Part shown: positions 12,522 through 22,010 of the stretch, piece after piece | Layout of the letters: every line of letters begins with the position of its first letter | Position numbering within the stretch: the first letter of the stretch is position 1 | Origin: Microbacterium aurantiacum | GTDB lineage: Bacteria; Actinomycetota; Actinomycetes; Actinomycetales; Microbacteriaceae | Reading direction: 5' to 3' | DNA length: 64,000 bases | Assembly (NCBI RefSeq): GCF_021654035.1 | Contig: NZ_JAJPDW010000005.1 | Coordinates: 156,877-220,876, forward strand | Notes under the pieces: generated by a model | Database searches by the model: none | The model's input: only the letters and a program-made list of their open reading frames with translations | What the model was told of the DNA's origin: nothing | Translations under genes and position numbers: made by a program

Positions 12522-13089
12522 CGCCGATCCCCTCCGCGCGGCGTTGCACCGGGCGGCCGACGCCGTCCTCGATGCCGTGGCGCGGCTGGACGCGTCCAAC
12601 CCGGTGATCATGATCGACGGGCGCAGCGGAGCCGGGAAGACGACGCTCGCACGTCTGATCCGCATGCGCTGGCCCCGTCGCGAGCGTGTGCAGGAAATCG
12701 CCCTCGACGCGATGTATCCGGGATGGGACGGATTGGATGCCGGCGTCGATGCGGCGCGTGAGCAGGTCCTCGTTCCCCACGCGCGTGGTCTCGTCGGGGT
12801 CTGGCGTCGCTGGGATTGGGAGCTCGGCGAGCACGCGGAAGCGCACGCCGTGGACCCGGCGCTTCCCCTCGTGATCGAAGGCTGCGGGATCCTGACGCCG
12901 GCGACGGCGCGCTTGGGAGACATCCGGGTGTGGGTCGAGGCTCCGGCCGCGGCCCGGAAGGCGCGGGCGCTGGGGCGAGACGGCGACGCCTATCGCCCGC
13001 ACTGGGAGCGCTGGGCGCGCCAGGAGGAGCGTCACCTGCGCCGGGACGCCCCGGAGGCTCTCGCCACCCACGTGATCGCCGTTCCGTGA
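12496..13089 (+). CDS. Small P-loop NTPase / uridine-kinase-like protein
   Basis: About 197 aa from GTG 12496. Walker A DGRSGAGKTTLARLI lies near residue 40, and the rest resembles nucleoside/uridine kinase-like AAA proteins (substrate-domain aspartate in LDAMYPGWDGL; VIEGCGILT as a beta-strand block). The exact substrate is not evident. The start is uncertain: GTG 12496 would overlap the GerW gene by 26 nt, and TTG 12544 is another option; neither has a convincing Shine-Dalgarno. Convergent with the DUF2017 gene, with only 4 nt between stops. Confidence 0.7.
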   Translation: MSSAPSRSDADPLRAALHRAADAVLDAVARLDASNPVIMIDGRSGAGKTTLARLIRMRWPRRERVQEIALDAMYPGWDGLDAGVDAAREQVLVPHARGLVGVWRRWDWELGEHAEAHAVDPALPLVIEGCGILTPATARLGDIRVWVEAPAAARKARALGRDGDAYRPHWERWARQEERHLRRDAPEALATHVIAVP

Positions 13090-13093
13090 GAGC

Positions 13094-13597
13094 TCACGGG
13101 CGCGGATCGTCCACGACGGCGACCAATCCGTCGAGGCGGTACCCGAGCCACTCGTAGACGCCGAAGCGGGGATCCTCCTCCGCGCCGTCGTCCGGTGCTC
13201 CGTCGAACACGCCCAGGCGCTCGGCCAGCACGAGCCGGACGGCCGCGAGCGTGCGCAGCCACGCATCGACCTCGTCCGGGGGCAGCGTCACCGCCACGCT
13301 CTCGCGCAGCACCGCATCCGTGGGGCGATCCGGAAGTGTCGCCGGTTCCCGCAGCCGCGACAGCACGACGCCCGCGTCCACGCGGCGCCGATCGAGAAGA
13401 TCGTTCTCGGTCATCGCGCGGAACTCCGCCGCGGCGTGGGCGTCGTCCGCGTACCCGTCGGGGGTGATCCGCCCGAGCGCCGGATCATCGCCCGTTGTGT
13501 CACGGGAATCGAGGAGATCGACGAACTGCGTGATCAGCGTCGCCATGTGCGCCGCCTCGATCCGCGTGATCTCCATGATCACGGTGCGCTCAGTCAT
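13094..13597 (-). CDS. DUF2017 domain-containing protein
   Basis: 167 aa, actinobacterial DUF2017 family by sequence character (MEITRIEAAHMATLITQFVDLL at the N-terminus, GVYEWLGYRLDGLVAVVDD at the C-terminus) and by its conserved position directly after clpS. Function unknown. The ATG at 13597 lies inside the clpS 3' end (8-nt overlap), implying translational coupling within a metallopeptidase-clpS-DUF2017 operon. A role linked to ClpS-dependent proteolysis is inference from the context only. Confidence 0.82.
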   Translation of the reverse strand: MTERTVIMEITRIEAAHMATLITQFVDLLDSRDTTGDDPALGRITPDGYADDAHAAAEFRAMTENDLLDRRRVDAGVVLSRLREPATLPDRPTDAVLRESVAVTLPPDEVDAWLRTLAAVRLVLAERLGVFDGAPDDGAEEDPRFGVYEWLGYRLDGLVAVVDDPRP

Positions 13598-13895
13598 GCG
13601 GTTCCCTTCTCACGGTGGCCCACAGTCCGTATTCGTGGAGCGCTCGCGCATGCAACTCCATCTGCTCGCGCGGACCTTCCGCCACGACCGCGTGCCCCTC
13701 GTTGTGCACCGCGAGCATGAGGCGTTCGGCGACGGACGAAGAGAAGCCGAAGTATCGGCGGAACACGTGGGTCACGTACGACATGAGATTCACCGGATCG
13801 TCCCACACCACGGTCTGCCACGGTCGCTCCGGCGCGCCGCGCGTGTCCTCGGCCGTGTCGATCTCGGCGGCGGGAAGAGTGGCGGAATCCATCAT
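13590..13895 (-). CDS. clpS: ATP-dependent Clp protease adaptor ClpS
   Basis: 101 aa N-recognin that delivers N-degron substrates to ClpC/ClpA. The core is clear: WQTVVWDDPVNLMSYVTHVF (Asp/Asn and Met pocket residues) and MLAVHNEGHAVVAEGPREQ. Start chosen at ATG 13895, where ATGA overlaps the stop of the upstream metallopeptidase gene; ATG 13901 and 13892 are alternatives differing by two codons or one. The clp protease genes themselves lie 23 kb away (clpP1/clpP2/clpX). Confidence 0.93.
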   Translation of the reverse strand: MMDSATLPAAEIDTAEDTRGAPERPWQTVVWDDPVNLMSYVTHVFRRYFGFSSSVAERLMLAVHNEGHAVVAEGPREQMELHARALHEYGLWATVRREPHD

Positions 13896-14245
13896 GCCCA
13901 TCCCAGCTCGTGCAGGCGTTCGTCGTCGATCCCGTAGAAGTGGGCGATCTCGTGGACGAGGGTCGTGTGCACTTCGTCTCGCAGCTCGTCCATGTCGCCG
14001 CACGCGGCCAGGTGCGGCTCGCGGTAGACGATGATCCTGTCGGGCAGCTCGCCCACTCCGTAGCGGTCGCGCTCGGTCAGCGCCCAGCCGTCGTAGAGCC
14101 CGAGCAGATCGAGGGAGCCGTCCTCCGGTCGATCCTCGACCACGAAGACGACGTTGTCGAGGCCCGCGACCATGTCGTCGGGAAGGCGATCGAGCTCGTC
14201 GACCACAAGGCGTTCGAAATCTTCCACGCCCAGGTACAGACTCAT
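13892..14245 (-). CDS. Minimal zincin metallopeptidase family protein
   Basis: 117 aa, of the Zincin_1 (minimal MMP-like) family. Carries the zinc-binding motif HEIAHFYGIDDERLHELG near the C-terminus, i.e. HExxH plus a downstream acidic/His residue in a very short protein. No signal peptide, so cytoplasmic. Start ATG 14245 preferred over the 7-codon longer option because GGGAG lies 6 nt upstream and MSLYLGVEDFERL is the family N-terminus. First gene of the operon with clpS and DUF2017. Substrate unknown. Confidence 0.85.
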   Translation of the reverse strand: MSLYLGVEDFERLVVDELDRLPDDMVAGLDNVVFVVEDRPEDGSLDLLGLYDGWALTERDRYGVGELPDRIIVYREPHLAACGDMDELRDEVHTTLVHEIAHFYGIDDERLHELGWA

Positions 14246-14279
14246 CGCGGGCTCCCGAAAGTGCACACACGCACGTACT

Positions 14280-14356
14280 TGGGGTGAGTAACGGGACTTG
14301 AACCCGCGACCCCCTGGACCACAACCAGGTGCTCTACCAACTGAGCTATACCCACC
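14280..14356 (-). tRNA. tRNA-His (GTG)
   Basis: Cloverleaf folds on the minus strand with anticodon GTG in loop TTGTGGT. Includes the histidine-specific extra G-1 (14356) opposite discriminator C73, and an encoded CCA at the 3' end (14282-14280). T-loop TTCAAGT is canonical. Confidence 0.95.
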
Positions 14357-14392
14357 ATGTCTCCCGCCTGCGCGGGCAACTGAAAGATTCTC

Positions 14393-15016
14393 TCACACTC
14401 CCGAGGCGAACGAAGACACCACCGAAGAGGCGACCGCGCGCGCCCCGTCGCTGGTGGGACCGGGCTCGGGCACGAAGACGGCCTGACGGTAGTAGGCCAG
14501 CTCCCGGATCGACTCGAGGATGTCGGCGAGAGCCCGATGGCCGCCGTCTTTCGCCGGCGCGTGGATGTAGGCGCGGGGATACCACCGGCGGGACAGCTCC
14601 TTGATGCTGGAGACGTCCACGTTGCGGTAGTGCAGCCAGCGGTCGACCCGGGGCATGTATCGGGCGAGGAACATCCTGTCGGTACCGATGGTGTTGCCGG
14701 CCAGCGGCGCCTTCCCCTCGACCGGCGCGTACTTCTGGATGTACTCGAGGACCTGGAACTCCGCCTCGGCCACGGAGACGCCGTTCGGAATCTCGTCGAG
14801 AAGTCCGGAGGAGCGGTGCATCGAGGTGACGAACTCGTTCATGTGGGCGAGGGCCGAGTCGTTCGGCTTGATGACCACGTGGAATCCCGGGTGCAGGGGG
14901 CGCAACTCGAAGTCCGTGACGACGACAGCGATCTCGACCAGTTCGTCGACGGAGGTGTCGAGTCCCGTCATCTCGCAGTCGATCCACACCAGGCGGTCGT
15001 TCTCGGATGTCCCCAC
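14393..15016 (-). CDS. orn: Oligoribonuclease
   Basis: 207 aa DEDDh 3'-5' exoribonuclease that degrades RNA dinucleotides, including pGpG, to mononucleotides. Exo I motif WIDCEMTGLD near residue 12, Exo II around LAGNTIGTDRMFLARYM, and Exo III with the catalytic His region APAKDGGHRALADILESI. GTG start. The last ~20 residues (PEPGPTSDGARAVASSV) are a low-complexity tail. It sits between two tRNA genes on the same strand; processing of the flanking tRNAs and orn from one transcript is possible but unproven. Confidence 0.95.
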   Translation of the reverse strand: MGTSENDRLVWIDCEMTGLDTSVDELVEIAVVVTDFELRPLHPGFHVVIKPNDSALAHMNEFVTSMHRSSGLLDEIPNGVSVAEAEFQVLEYIQKYAPVEGKAPLAGNTIGTDRMFLARYMPRVDRWLHYRNVDVSSIKELSRRWYPRAYIHAPAKDGGHRALADILESIRELAYYRQAVFVPEPGPTSDGARAVASSVVSSFASGV

Positions 15017-15090
15017 CGTGTCACCGGTCCTTCCGCGGCCCGGACGAGGCCGATCGTCGCGCCACGGACCATCGTCCGAGCACCTGTACG

Positions 15091-15163
15091 CCCCCCCGGG
15101 AGGATTCGAACCCCCGACCTTGCGGGTAGAAACCGCTCGCTCTGTCCCCTGAGCTACGGAGGG
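15091..15163 (-). tRNA. tRNA-Arg (TCT)
   Basis: Cloverleaf on the minus strand: acceptor CCCTCCG/CGGGGGG with one G-U pair, anticodon TCT in loop TTTCTAC, T-loop TTCGAAT, discriminator G. CCA is not encoded (next bases CGT), unlike the other tRNAs here, so it must be added by the CCA enzyme. A GATAAT -10-like element is present just upstream (about 15178-15183, minus strand). Confidence 0.92.
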
Positions 15164-15264
15164 AAAGGTGATGCCAGATTATCGGGTCGTCCCGACACCG
15201 CGTGCATCTGGCGCAACCCGCGCGGCAGGCGTAGCTTCTGATCAGACGTGGAGAAGGGAAGTCG

Positions 15265-15480
15265 ATGATGATCACCACCCACCCCCCTCGGGCCCTGTGG
15301 GTCGCGTTCGGATCCCGCGGCGTCGTCGGGAGCATCCGCAAGGATGCGGACGGCTACACCGTGACGATGGCCGGCGCCAGCGAGATCACGGGCACGTATC
15401 CGTCGATGGAGATCGCCAAGAGCGCACTGCATGCGAAGATGCGCCCGGGGAGCGATTGGCCGCGCTTCGAGGAGCACTGA
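15265..15480 (+). CDS. Conserved small protein of unknown function (71 aa)
   Basis: 71 aa soluble protein starting MMITTHPPRALWVAFGSRG with a GxIRKDADGYTVTMAG core and an acidic end PRFEEH. No family could be assigned with confidence. A strong Shine-Dalgarno (GAAGGG) 6-7 nt before ATG 15265 and good codon use support it as a real gene. TAGCTT near 15230 may be its -10 element. Its last 95 nt are antisense to the 3' end of the convergent yczE gene, an unusually long overlap in this compact region. Confidence 0.7.
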   Translation: MMITTHPPRALWVAFGSRGVVGSIRKDADGYTVTMAGASEITGTYPSMEIAKSALHAKMRPGSDWPRFEEH

Positions 15481-16093
15481 GCCCGCGCCGAGCCGGCACG
15501 AGCCGGATCCGCGACGATGACCGGATCCGATCCACCAGAGCGATCGACGCGTGGACGGCGGGACCGATGGTCACGGCGAACACCACCGTGCCGATGCCGA
15601 CCGAGCCGCCGAGCACGAGGCCGATGAGCAGGACGGTGGACTCCACTCCGGCGCGGCATGCCCAGAGCGGCCACCCGAACCGCGCGTTCAGCCCGGTCAT
15701 GAGGCCGTCGCGGGGTCCCGGACCGAGGCGCGCGCCGATGTAGATCCCCGACGCCAGCCCGATGACGGCGACCCCTCCGACGAGGAAGGCCGCCTGACCC
15801 GCCGGGTTCGTGGGGGAGGGGAGGAACCCGAGGGAGATCTGAAGCGTCGTACCCACGAGCGCGATGTTCGCGATCGTGCCGACACCCGGACGTTGCCGCA
15901 GCGGGATCCACAGCAGAAGCACGGCGAGGCCCACGAGATTCGTCACCCACCCGATCCCCCAGCCGGTCTGCACGGAGATGCCCTGAGCGAGGACGGTCCA
16001 GGGGTCCACGCCGAGACCCGCGAGGACGATCAGTGCGCATCCGAATCCGAACAGGACGAGGCCGAAGACGAGGGCGACGAGTCGGGAGGTCAT
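15386..16093 (-). CDS. YczE/YitT-like membrane protein
   Basis: 235 aa with about five to six hydrophobic segments (VALVFGLVLFGFGCALIVLAG, VTNLVGLAVLLLWIPL, AAFLVGGVAVIGLASGIYIG, STVLLIGLVLGGSVGIG). Resembles the YczE family of membrane proteins, in which a MocR-type regulator (YczR) is encoded divergently. That arrangement is seen here, with 61 nt between starts. Start ATG 16093 (MTSRLVALVFG). The last ~40 residues are Arg/Ser-rich and overlap the convergent 71-aa gene; this tail is probably a non-conserved read-through extension. Transported substrate unknown. Confidence 0.82.
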   Translation of the reverse strand: MTSRLVALVFGLVLFGFGCALIVLAGLGVDPWTVLAQGISVQTGWGIGWVTNLVGLAVLLLWIPLRQRPGVGTIANIALVGTTLQISLGFLPSPTNPAGQAAFLVGGVAVIGLASGIYIGARLGPGPRDGLMTGLNARFGWPLWACRAGVESTVLLIGLVLGGSVGIGTVVFAVTIGPAVHASIALVDRIRSSSRIRLVPARRGLSAPRSAANRSPGASSHAVRSWRSPSTDTCP

Positions 16094-16105
16094 GTCACCA
16101 GTTGA

Positions 16106-16152
16106 TCGCATGATTGGACCGTGCACACCAGGCCACTTCGCATAAAGTGGCC
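16106..16152. promoter_or_regulatory. Candidate YczR operator between yczE and its MocR-type regulator
   Basis: Two direct repeats TCGCAT-(A/G)A-N2-TGG-(A/C)CC start at 16106 and 16138, 32 bp apart (three helical turns). The second is embedded in a perfect inverted repeat GGCCACTT (16131-16138) / AAGTGGCC (16145-16152) with a 6-nt loop. This repeat covers TAAAGT (16143-16148), which sits 6 nt before the regulator ATG and is the likely -10 of a leaderless transcript. Direct-repeat operators are known for MocR proteins; binding here is inference. Confidence 0.5.
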
Positions 16153-16154
16153 CG

Positions 16155-17579
16155 ATGGACTCCCGCATCTCCTCGCGGGCGCTCGCGACCGCGCTCGGCG
16201 GGTGGCGTGCCCGCGAACCGGCGTATGAGGCGCTCGCCGACGGTATCCGGCTGCTGTGCCTGGACAACCGACTCGCGCCACGGACGGCTCTGCCCGCGGA
16301 GCGGGATCTCGCTGCGGCCCTCTGCGTGAGCCGGGCGACGGTGGCCTCCGCCTACCGGAGCCTTCGAGACTCCGCGCACATCGCGAGTCACCGGGGTTCG
16401 GGGAGCGTGACCCTTCCGCTGCCCCGTCGGACGCCTGCGAGGAGCGACACGCGCGACGGACTGATCGATCTGCAGCAGGCGAGCCCCGCGGCATGGCCGG
16501 GCCTCGCCGCCGCCTTCGCCGAGGCCGCGGCCGACATCCCCTCCCTCGCTGCGCGCCCCGGCTACGACCTGATCGGAATGGACGCCTTGCGCGCCGCCGT
16601 CGCGGAGGCGTACACCGCCCGCGGCGTCCCGACGACCCACGACCAGGTCATGATCACCGCGGGCGCGCAGAGTGCGATCCATCTGATCGCCAGTGTGGTC
16701 GTCGGTCGCGGGGACCGCGTCGTGATGGAGACCCCGACGTATCCGCACGCCGCGGACGCGTTCCGCCAAGCCGGCGCACGCCTCGTCGGTGTTCCGGTGA
16801 CGACGGATGCCGGGTGGGACATGGATCGCCTCATTCAGACCTTCGAACGGACGGCGCCGGTGGCCGCCTACCTCATGCCCGATTTCCAGAACCCGACGGG
16901 GCGATCGATGACGTCCTCCGATCGGGCCGTGACCTTCGAGGCCGCACAGCGCGCCGGAACCCTGCTCGTCCTCGACGAGACCACCGCGGACCTCGACATC
17001 GATCGCGGGCCGCTCGCCCCGGGCTTCGCCGAGGAGGACGCGGATCTCGTCGTGCGCGTCGGTTCGCTCGGCAAGACCGTCTGGGGCGGACTGCGGGTGG
17101 GGTGGATCCGCGCGGCGGCTCCGGTCCTCCGTCGCCTCGTCGCCGCACGACCGGCACGAGACCTGGGTACGCCGGAGTTCGAGCAGGCGGTCGCGGCACG
17201 CGTGCTGTCGCACTACCCCGATGTGACCGCCCAGCGCGCGGAGCTCCTGCGCCTCGGACGGGACACCGTGACCGCGCGGATCGCCGCGCGCCTCCCGCAG
17301 TGGCGGGTGCCTCCGGTGCACGGCGGCGTGTCCCTGTGGGTGGCCCTCGACGCGCCGCTCAGCGCGGCGCTCGTGATGCAGGCGCGGGCGGAGGGGCTCC
17401 TCCTCTCCGCGGGGCCGAGGTTCTCCCTGGACGGAGGCCACGAGCGACACCTGCGTGTGCCGTTCACCGCGGACGCGGTCACCCTCGCGCGGGCCATCGA
17501 CGTCCTCGCCGGCGCATGGGAGCGCGTGAGCGCGGGCGTGCCCACGATGGGCCACGCGACTGTGGACGCCGTGGTCTGA
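16155..17579 (+). CDS. MocR-type GntR regulator with aminotransferase-like domain (YczR-like)
   Basis: 474 aa. N-terminal winged HTH of GntR type (residues about 20-90, with LPAERDLAAALCVSRATVASAY) joined to a fold-type I PLP aminotransferase-like domain. The latter shows AGAQSAIHLIA, DFQNPTGRSM and the PLP-lysine region GSLGKTVWGGLRVGWI (Lys about 305). Divergent from yczE, which it probably controls, as described for YczR regulators. ATG start with no Shine-Dalgarno, 6 nt after TAAAGT: leaderless. Effector unknown; PLP or an amino compound is typical for MocR proteins. Confidence 0.9.
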   Translation: MDSRISSRALATALGGWRAREPAYEALADGIRLLCLDNRLAPRTALPAERDLAAALCVSRATVASAYRSLRDSAHIASHRGSGSVTLPLPRRTPARSDTRDGLIDLQQASPAAWPGLAAAFAEAAADIPSLAARPGYDLIGMDALRAAVAEAYTARGVPTTHDQVMITAGAQSAIHLIASVVVGRGDRVVMETPTYPHAADAFRQAGARLVGVPVTTDAGWDMDRLIQTFERTAPVAAYLMPDFQNPTGRSMTSSDRAVTFEAAQRAGTLLVLDETTADLDIDRGPLAPGFAEEDADLVVRVGSLGKTVWGGLRVGWIRAAAPVLRRLVAARPARDLGTPEFEQAVAARVLSHYPDVTAQRAELLRLGRDTVTARIAARLPQWRVPPVHGGVSLWVALDAPLSAALVMQARAEGLLLSAGPRFSLDGGHERHLRVPFTADAVTLARAIDVLAGAWERVSAGVPTMGHATVDAVV

Positions 17580-17758
17580 CCCCTGCTCACCGCGTCTGCC
17601 GCGCGCCGTCGCCCCTCCTCCCCAGGAACGGGACCGCGCAGACGATCCCCAGATCGGGGAGGATCCGCTCCTGCGTGCGGGGGGATCGCGCAGAGTGGTC
17701 GGCACCCGCTCCCGCGACTCCCGCGGAGCGGATCGTGCCGAACCCGGAAGAGGATCCC

Positions 17759-18295
17759 ATGACCGCGCAGATCACGCTCGTCGGCAACATCGCCACACCG
17801 CCCCACTTCAAGACCCTGCCCTCCGGGCTGACGATCACCACCTTCCGACTCGCCTCCAGTCAGCGTCGCTTCGACCAATCGAGCGGCGGATGGGTGGACG
17901 GCGACCGGAGCTTCTTCACCGTCTCGGCGTACCGCCGCCTGGCGGAGCACGTTCATCGATCCCTGAACAAGGGCGATCGGGTCGTCCTGACCGGCCGCGT
18001 GAAGGTGAGGGAGTGGGAGAACGACTCCGGAAAGGGCACCGCGGTCGAGATCGACGCCGAGGCGATCGGCCCCGACCTGATGTGGGGCACCACGGTGTTC
18101 CAGCGCGACGGGGCTTCGCAGGGCGCGACCCCCGCGTCATCCGACACCTGGGCGGTTCCGGGTGGCGGCGATGCCGTCGGCGGAGGTTCGGACGCGGCAT
18201 CGCGCGGCTCCGTCGCATCGGGGGAGTGGCCGACGGTCGAACCCGGTGCGGCGCTGACGAATGACGCGCGCGAGCTCGAGGGCACACCGTTCTGA
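17759..18295 (+). CDS. ssb: Single-stranded DNA-binding protein (SSB paralogue)
   Basis: 178 aa. N-terminal OB fold: ITLVGNIATPPHFKTL, FRLASSQRRF, FFTVSAYRRLAEHVHRSLNKGDRVVLTGRVKVREWEN is split here into its visible blocks. It is followed by a Gly/Ser/Ala-rich linker. The C-terminal tip is ELEGTPF, not the acidic DDDIPF that recruits partner proteins in canonical SSB, so this is probably an accessory SSB rather than the replication SSB. Start ATG 17759 with AGGA 6 nt upstream. A 179-nt gap after the regulator gene holds no other recognisable feature. Confidence 0.85.
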   Translation: MTAQITLVGNIATPPHFKTLPSGLTITTFRLASSQRRFDQSSGGWVDGDRSFFTVSAYRRLAEHVHRSLNKGDRVVLTGRVKVREWENDSGKGTAVEIDAEAIGPDLMWGTTVFQRDGASQGATPASSDTWAVPGGGDAVGGGSDAASRGSVASGEWPTVEPGAALTNDARELEGTPF

Positions 18296-18332
18296 CGCCG
18301 GGCGCCGCGGCGAGACGATCTAGACTCCCAGA

Positions 18333-18845
18333 GTGTCCCGATCCCGTCGCGAGCCGTCCCGCCCGCCCGCCCGCCGTCGTGGCATCGGCCTCGGACTGGT
18401 CCTGAGCGTCGCGGTCCTCAGCGGCTGCGTCCCCGAGCCGGCGCCGGTCCCGACAGCCGAGCCCGAACCATCTCCGACCGTCACCGCGAGCGAGACCAGC
18501 GCCCCGCCGGTCGATTCCCTGATTCCGGACGGTTCGGCCGAGGACAATCTGCCGTTCTTCTCCTCGATCGTCGGGCAGGTCTGGGCCTCGGACGCGAGGG
18601 AGTCCGGGCGCGCGTACGTCGACGCGCTCGTCGCCGCCGGCTTCGACAAGGCCGCGATGCAGGTCACGGAGGACCTGTCGACGGTCGGGAATCGCGCCGA
18701 GTCCCTCCAGTTCTCGGTGCGCTGGGGGCAGCAGTGCCTCGTCGGTCAGGTCGGTCCGGCGACGGGGGAGCCCTTCGCCACCGTGACGGATGTGGTCGGC
18801 GACGGCGCCTGCCTGCTCGGTCAGACCCGCCCCATCGACTGGTGA
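18333..18845 (+). CDS. Predicted lipoprotein of unknown function
   Basis: 170 aa exported lipoprotein. Arg-rich n-region, hydrophobic h-region IGLGLVLSVAVL, then a lipobox LSGC (Cys about 31). After it comes a Pro/Glu/Thr-rich linker and a compact C-terminal domain with two further cysteines that could form a disulfide (QQCLVG and DGACLL). Conserved-looking but no function recognised. GTG start at 18333, 6 nt after TAGACT (18321-18326): leaderless. Probably anchored to the outer face of the cytoplasmic membrane. Confidence 0.8.
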   Translation: MSRSRREPSRPPARRRGIGLGLVLSVAVLSGCVPEPAPVPTAEPEPSPTVTASETSAPPVDSLIPDGSAEDNLPFFSSIVGQVWASDARESGRAYVDALVAAGFDKAAMQVTEDLSTVGNRAESLQFSVRWGQQCLVGQVGPATGEPFATVTDVVGDGACLLGQTRPIDW

Positions 18846-18906
18846 GTCCCGCACCGGCCGGTAGGCTGGGACGCTGACGCTCGCACGGCAAGGAGAGGGA
18901 ACAGAC

Positions 18907-20578
<1,672 letters not shown>

Positions 20579-20586
<8 letters not shown>

Positions 20587-21076
20587 CGTCTCCGCAGAGA
20601 CCGGCCGGCTGCACATTCCGATCGCCCTCCGATGGGGCGACCTCGACGCCTTCAACCACGTCAACAACGCGGCGATGCTGAAGCTCCTCGAAGAGGCGCG
20701 CGTCCGTGCGTTCTGGCGCCCGGCGGCGGGGGAGACGGCCCCTCCGACGGCGATCCTGGATTCCGGCATCCACAGCGGCGTCCTCACGCTGGTCGCTCGT
20801 CAAGAGATCGAGTACACCGCACCGGTTCCCTACCAGCGGCACCCGCTGGATGTGCAGATGTGGTTCGGAAGCCTGGGCGGCTCGAGCATCGAGGTCTGCT
20901 ACGAGGTGTGTTCGCCGCGGGAGATCCCCGGCGAACAGACGGTGTACGCGCGGGCGACCACGATCGTCGTCAAGGCGGATGCCGCCTCGGGGCGCCCGCT
21001 GAAGCTCAGCGAGCACGAGCGGGCGACCTGGGAGCCGTTCGTGGGCCCGCCCATCGTCTACGTCCGGCGGCGCTGA
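20579..21076 (+). CDS. Acyl-CoA thioesterase (4HBT hotdog fold)
   Basis: 165 aa single-hotdog thioesterase: LRWGDLDAFNHVNNAAMLKLLEEAR contains the catalytic Asp and the HVNN motif in its first ~35 residues. GTG start 20579 (MTDVSAETG) overlaps the ettA stop by 8 nt, so translation is likely coupled with ettA. Substrate unknown. The next gene, convergent with 4 nt between stops, is a TesB-type thioesterase, making two thioesterases of different architecture adjacent. Confidence 0.88.
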
Positions 21077-21080
21077 CGGC

Positions 21081-21992
21081 TCAGTCGGTGACGCCGGCGG
21101 GGGCGCGGACCATGATCTCCTGCGCGACGCTCGCAAGGAGCGTGCCGCCTCGCGTGAAGATGCGCCCCGTGGACAGCCCGCGACCGCCGCGCGCGCTCGG
21201 GGATTCCTGAACGTAGAGGAGCCAGTCGTCCACGCGGCCGGGGCGGTGCCACCACATGGCGTGGTCGAGGCTGGCGACCTTGAGACCCGGGGTGATCCAG
21301 GGCAGGCCGTGGGCGCGCAGGACGGGTTCCTGGATCGTCAGGTCGCTCAGGTAGGCGAGAGCCGCGGCGTGCAGTCGGGGATCGTCCCCGATCGGACGGC
21401 GCAGCTTCATCCACACGGCCTGTCGGGGCACGTGCGCGCCCTCCACCCGGAGATACACCGGCGACGGAACATGGCGGACCTCGACCGGACGATCCGCGAG
21501 AAGCCGTTGCGACATCGGGTGCGAGCCGCGCAGGTGCTCCTCGATCGCGGGCAGATCCTCGGGCGCCGGGACGTCGGCGGGGGGAGCGGCTGCATGGTCG
21601 AGTCCGGGATCGACATCCTGGAACGAGGCGATCATCGAGAAGATCGGGACCCCCTCCTGGAAGGCCTGCGTCCTGCGGGTCGAGAACGAACGCCCGTCGT
21701 GGATGCGATCCACCGCGAACGTGATGTCTCGAGCCGAGTCGCCCGGCCGGAGGAAATAGCCGTGCATGGAGTGGATCAGACGGTCCTCCGCGATCGTGCG
21801 CGAGGCCGCCACCATCGCCTGGGCGAGCACCTGGCCGCCGAACACGCGCCCGAGCGGCATCGTCTGGGAACGGCCGACGAAGATGTCCTCCGTGGTCCGG
21901 GCATCCGATCCGGAGAGGTCCAGCACCGCGAGCATCGAGCCGACGGGATCGGGATCGGCGGGGTCCTGAGCAGGCGAGGCGTCGTCGGTCAC
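21081..21992 (-). CDS. tesB: Acyl-CoA thioesterase II (TesB family)
   Basis: 303 aa double-hotdog thioesterase hydrolysing medium/long-chain acyl-CoA. Visible blocks: GRVFGGQVLAQAMVAASRTI, HSMHGYFLRPGD, GRSFSTRRTQAFQ, and in the second repeat LDHAMWWHRPGRVDDWLLY with the catalytic Asp. GTG start at 21992. TAAACT (21999-22004, minus strand) lies 6 nt upstream and overlaps the divergent -10 of the next gene. Confidence 0.92.
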   Translation of the reverse strand: MTDDASPAQDPADPDPVGSMLAVLDLSGSDARTTEDIFVGRSQTMPLGRVFGGQVLAQAMVAASRTIAEDRLIHSMHGYFLRPGDSARDITFAVDRIHDGRSFSTRRTQAFQEGVPIFSMIASFQDVDPGLDHAAAPPADVPAPEDLPAIEEHLRGSHPMSQRLLADRPVEVRHVPSPVYLRVEGAHVPRQAVWMKLRRPIGDDPRLHAAALAYLSDLTIQEPVLRAHGLPWITPGLKVASLDHAMWWHRPGRVDDWLLYVQESPSARGGRGLSTGRIFTRGGTLLASVAQEIMVRAPAGVTD

Positions 21993-21997
21993 TCCGG

Positions 21998-22004
21998 TAG
22001 TTTA
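21998..22004. promoter_or_regulatory. Overlapping divergent -10 elements (tesB and 22011 gene)
   Basis: The 7-nt block TAGTTTA reads as TAGTTT on the plus strand (21998-22003), 7 nt before the ATG at 22011, and as TAAACT on the minus strand (21999-22004), 6 nt before the tesB GTG at 21992. Only 18 nt separate the two start codons. Neither strand has a convincing -35 hexamer. If both are used, one polymerase excludes the other. Confidence 0.5.
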
Positions 22005-22010
22005 GGTCGG

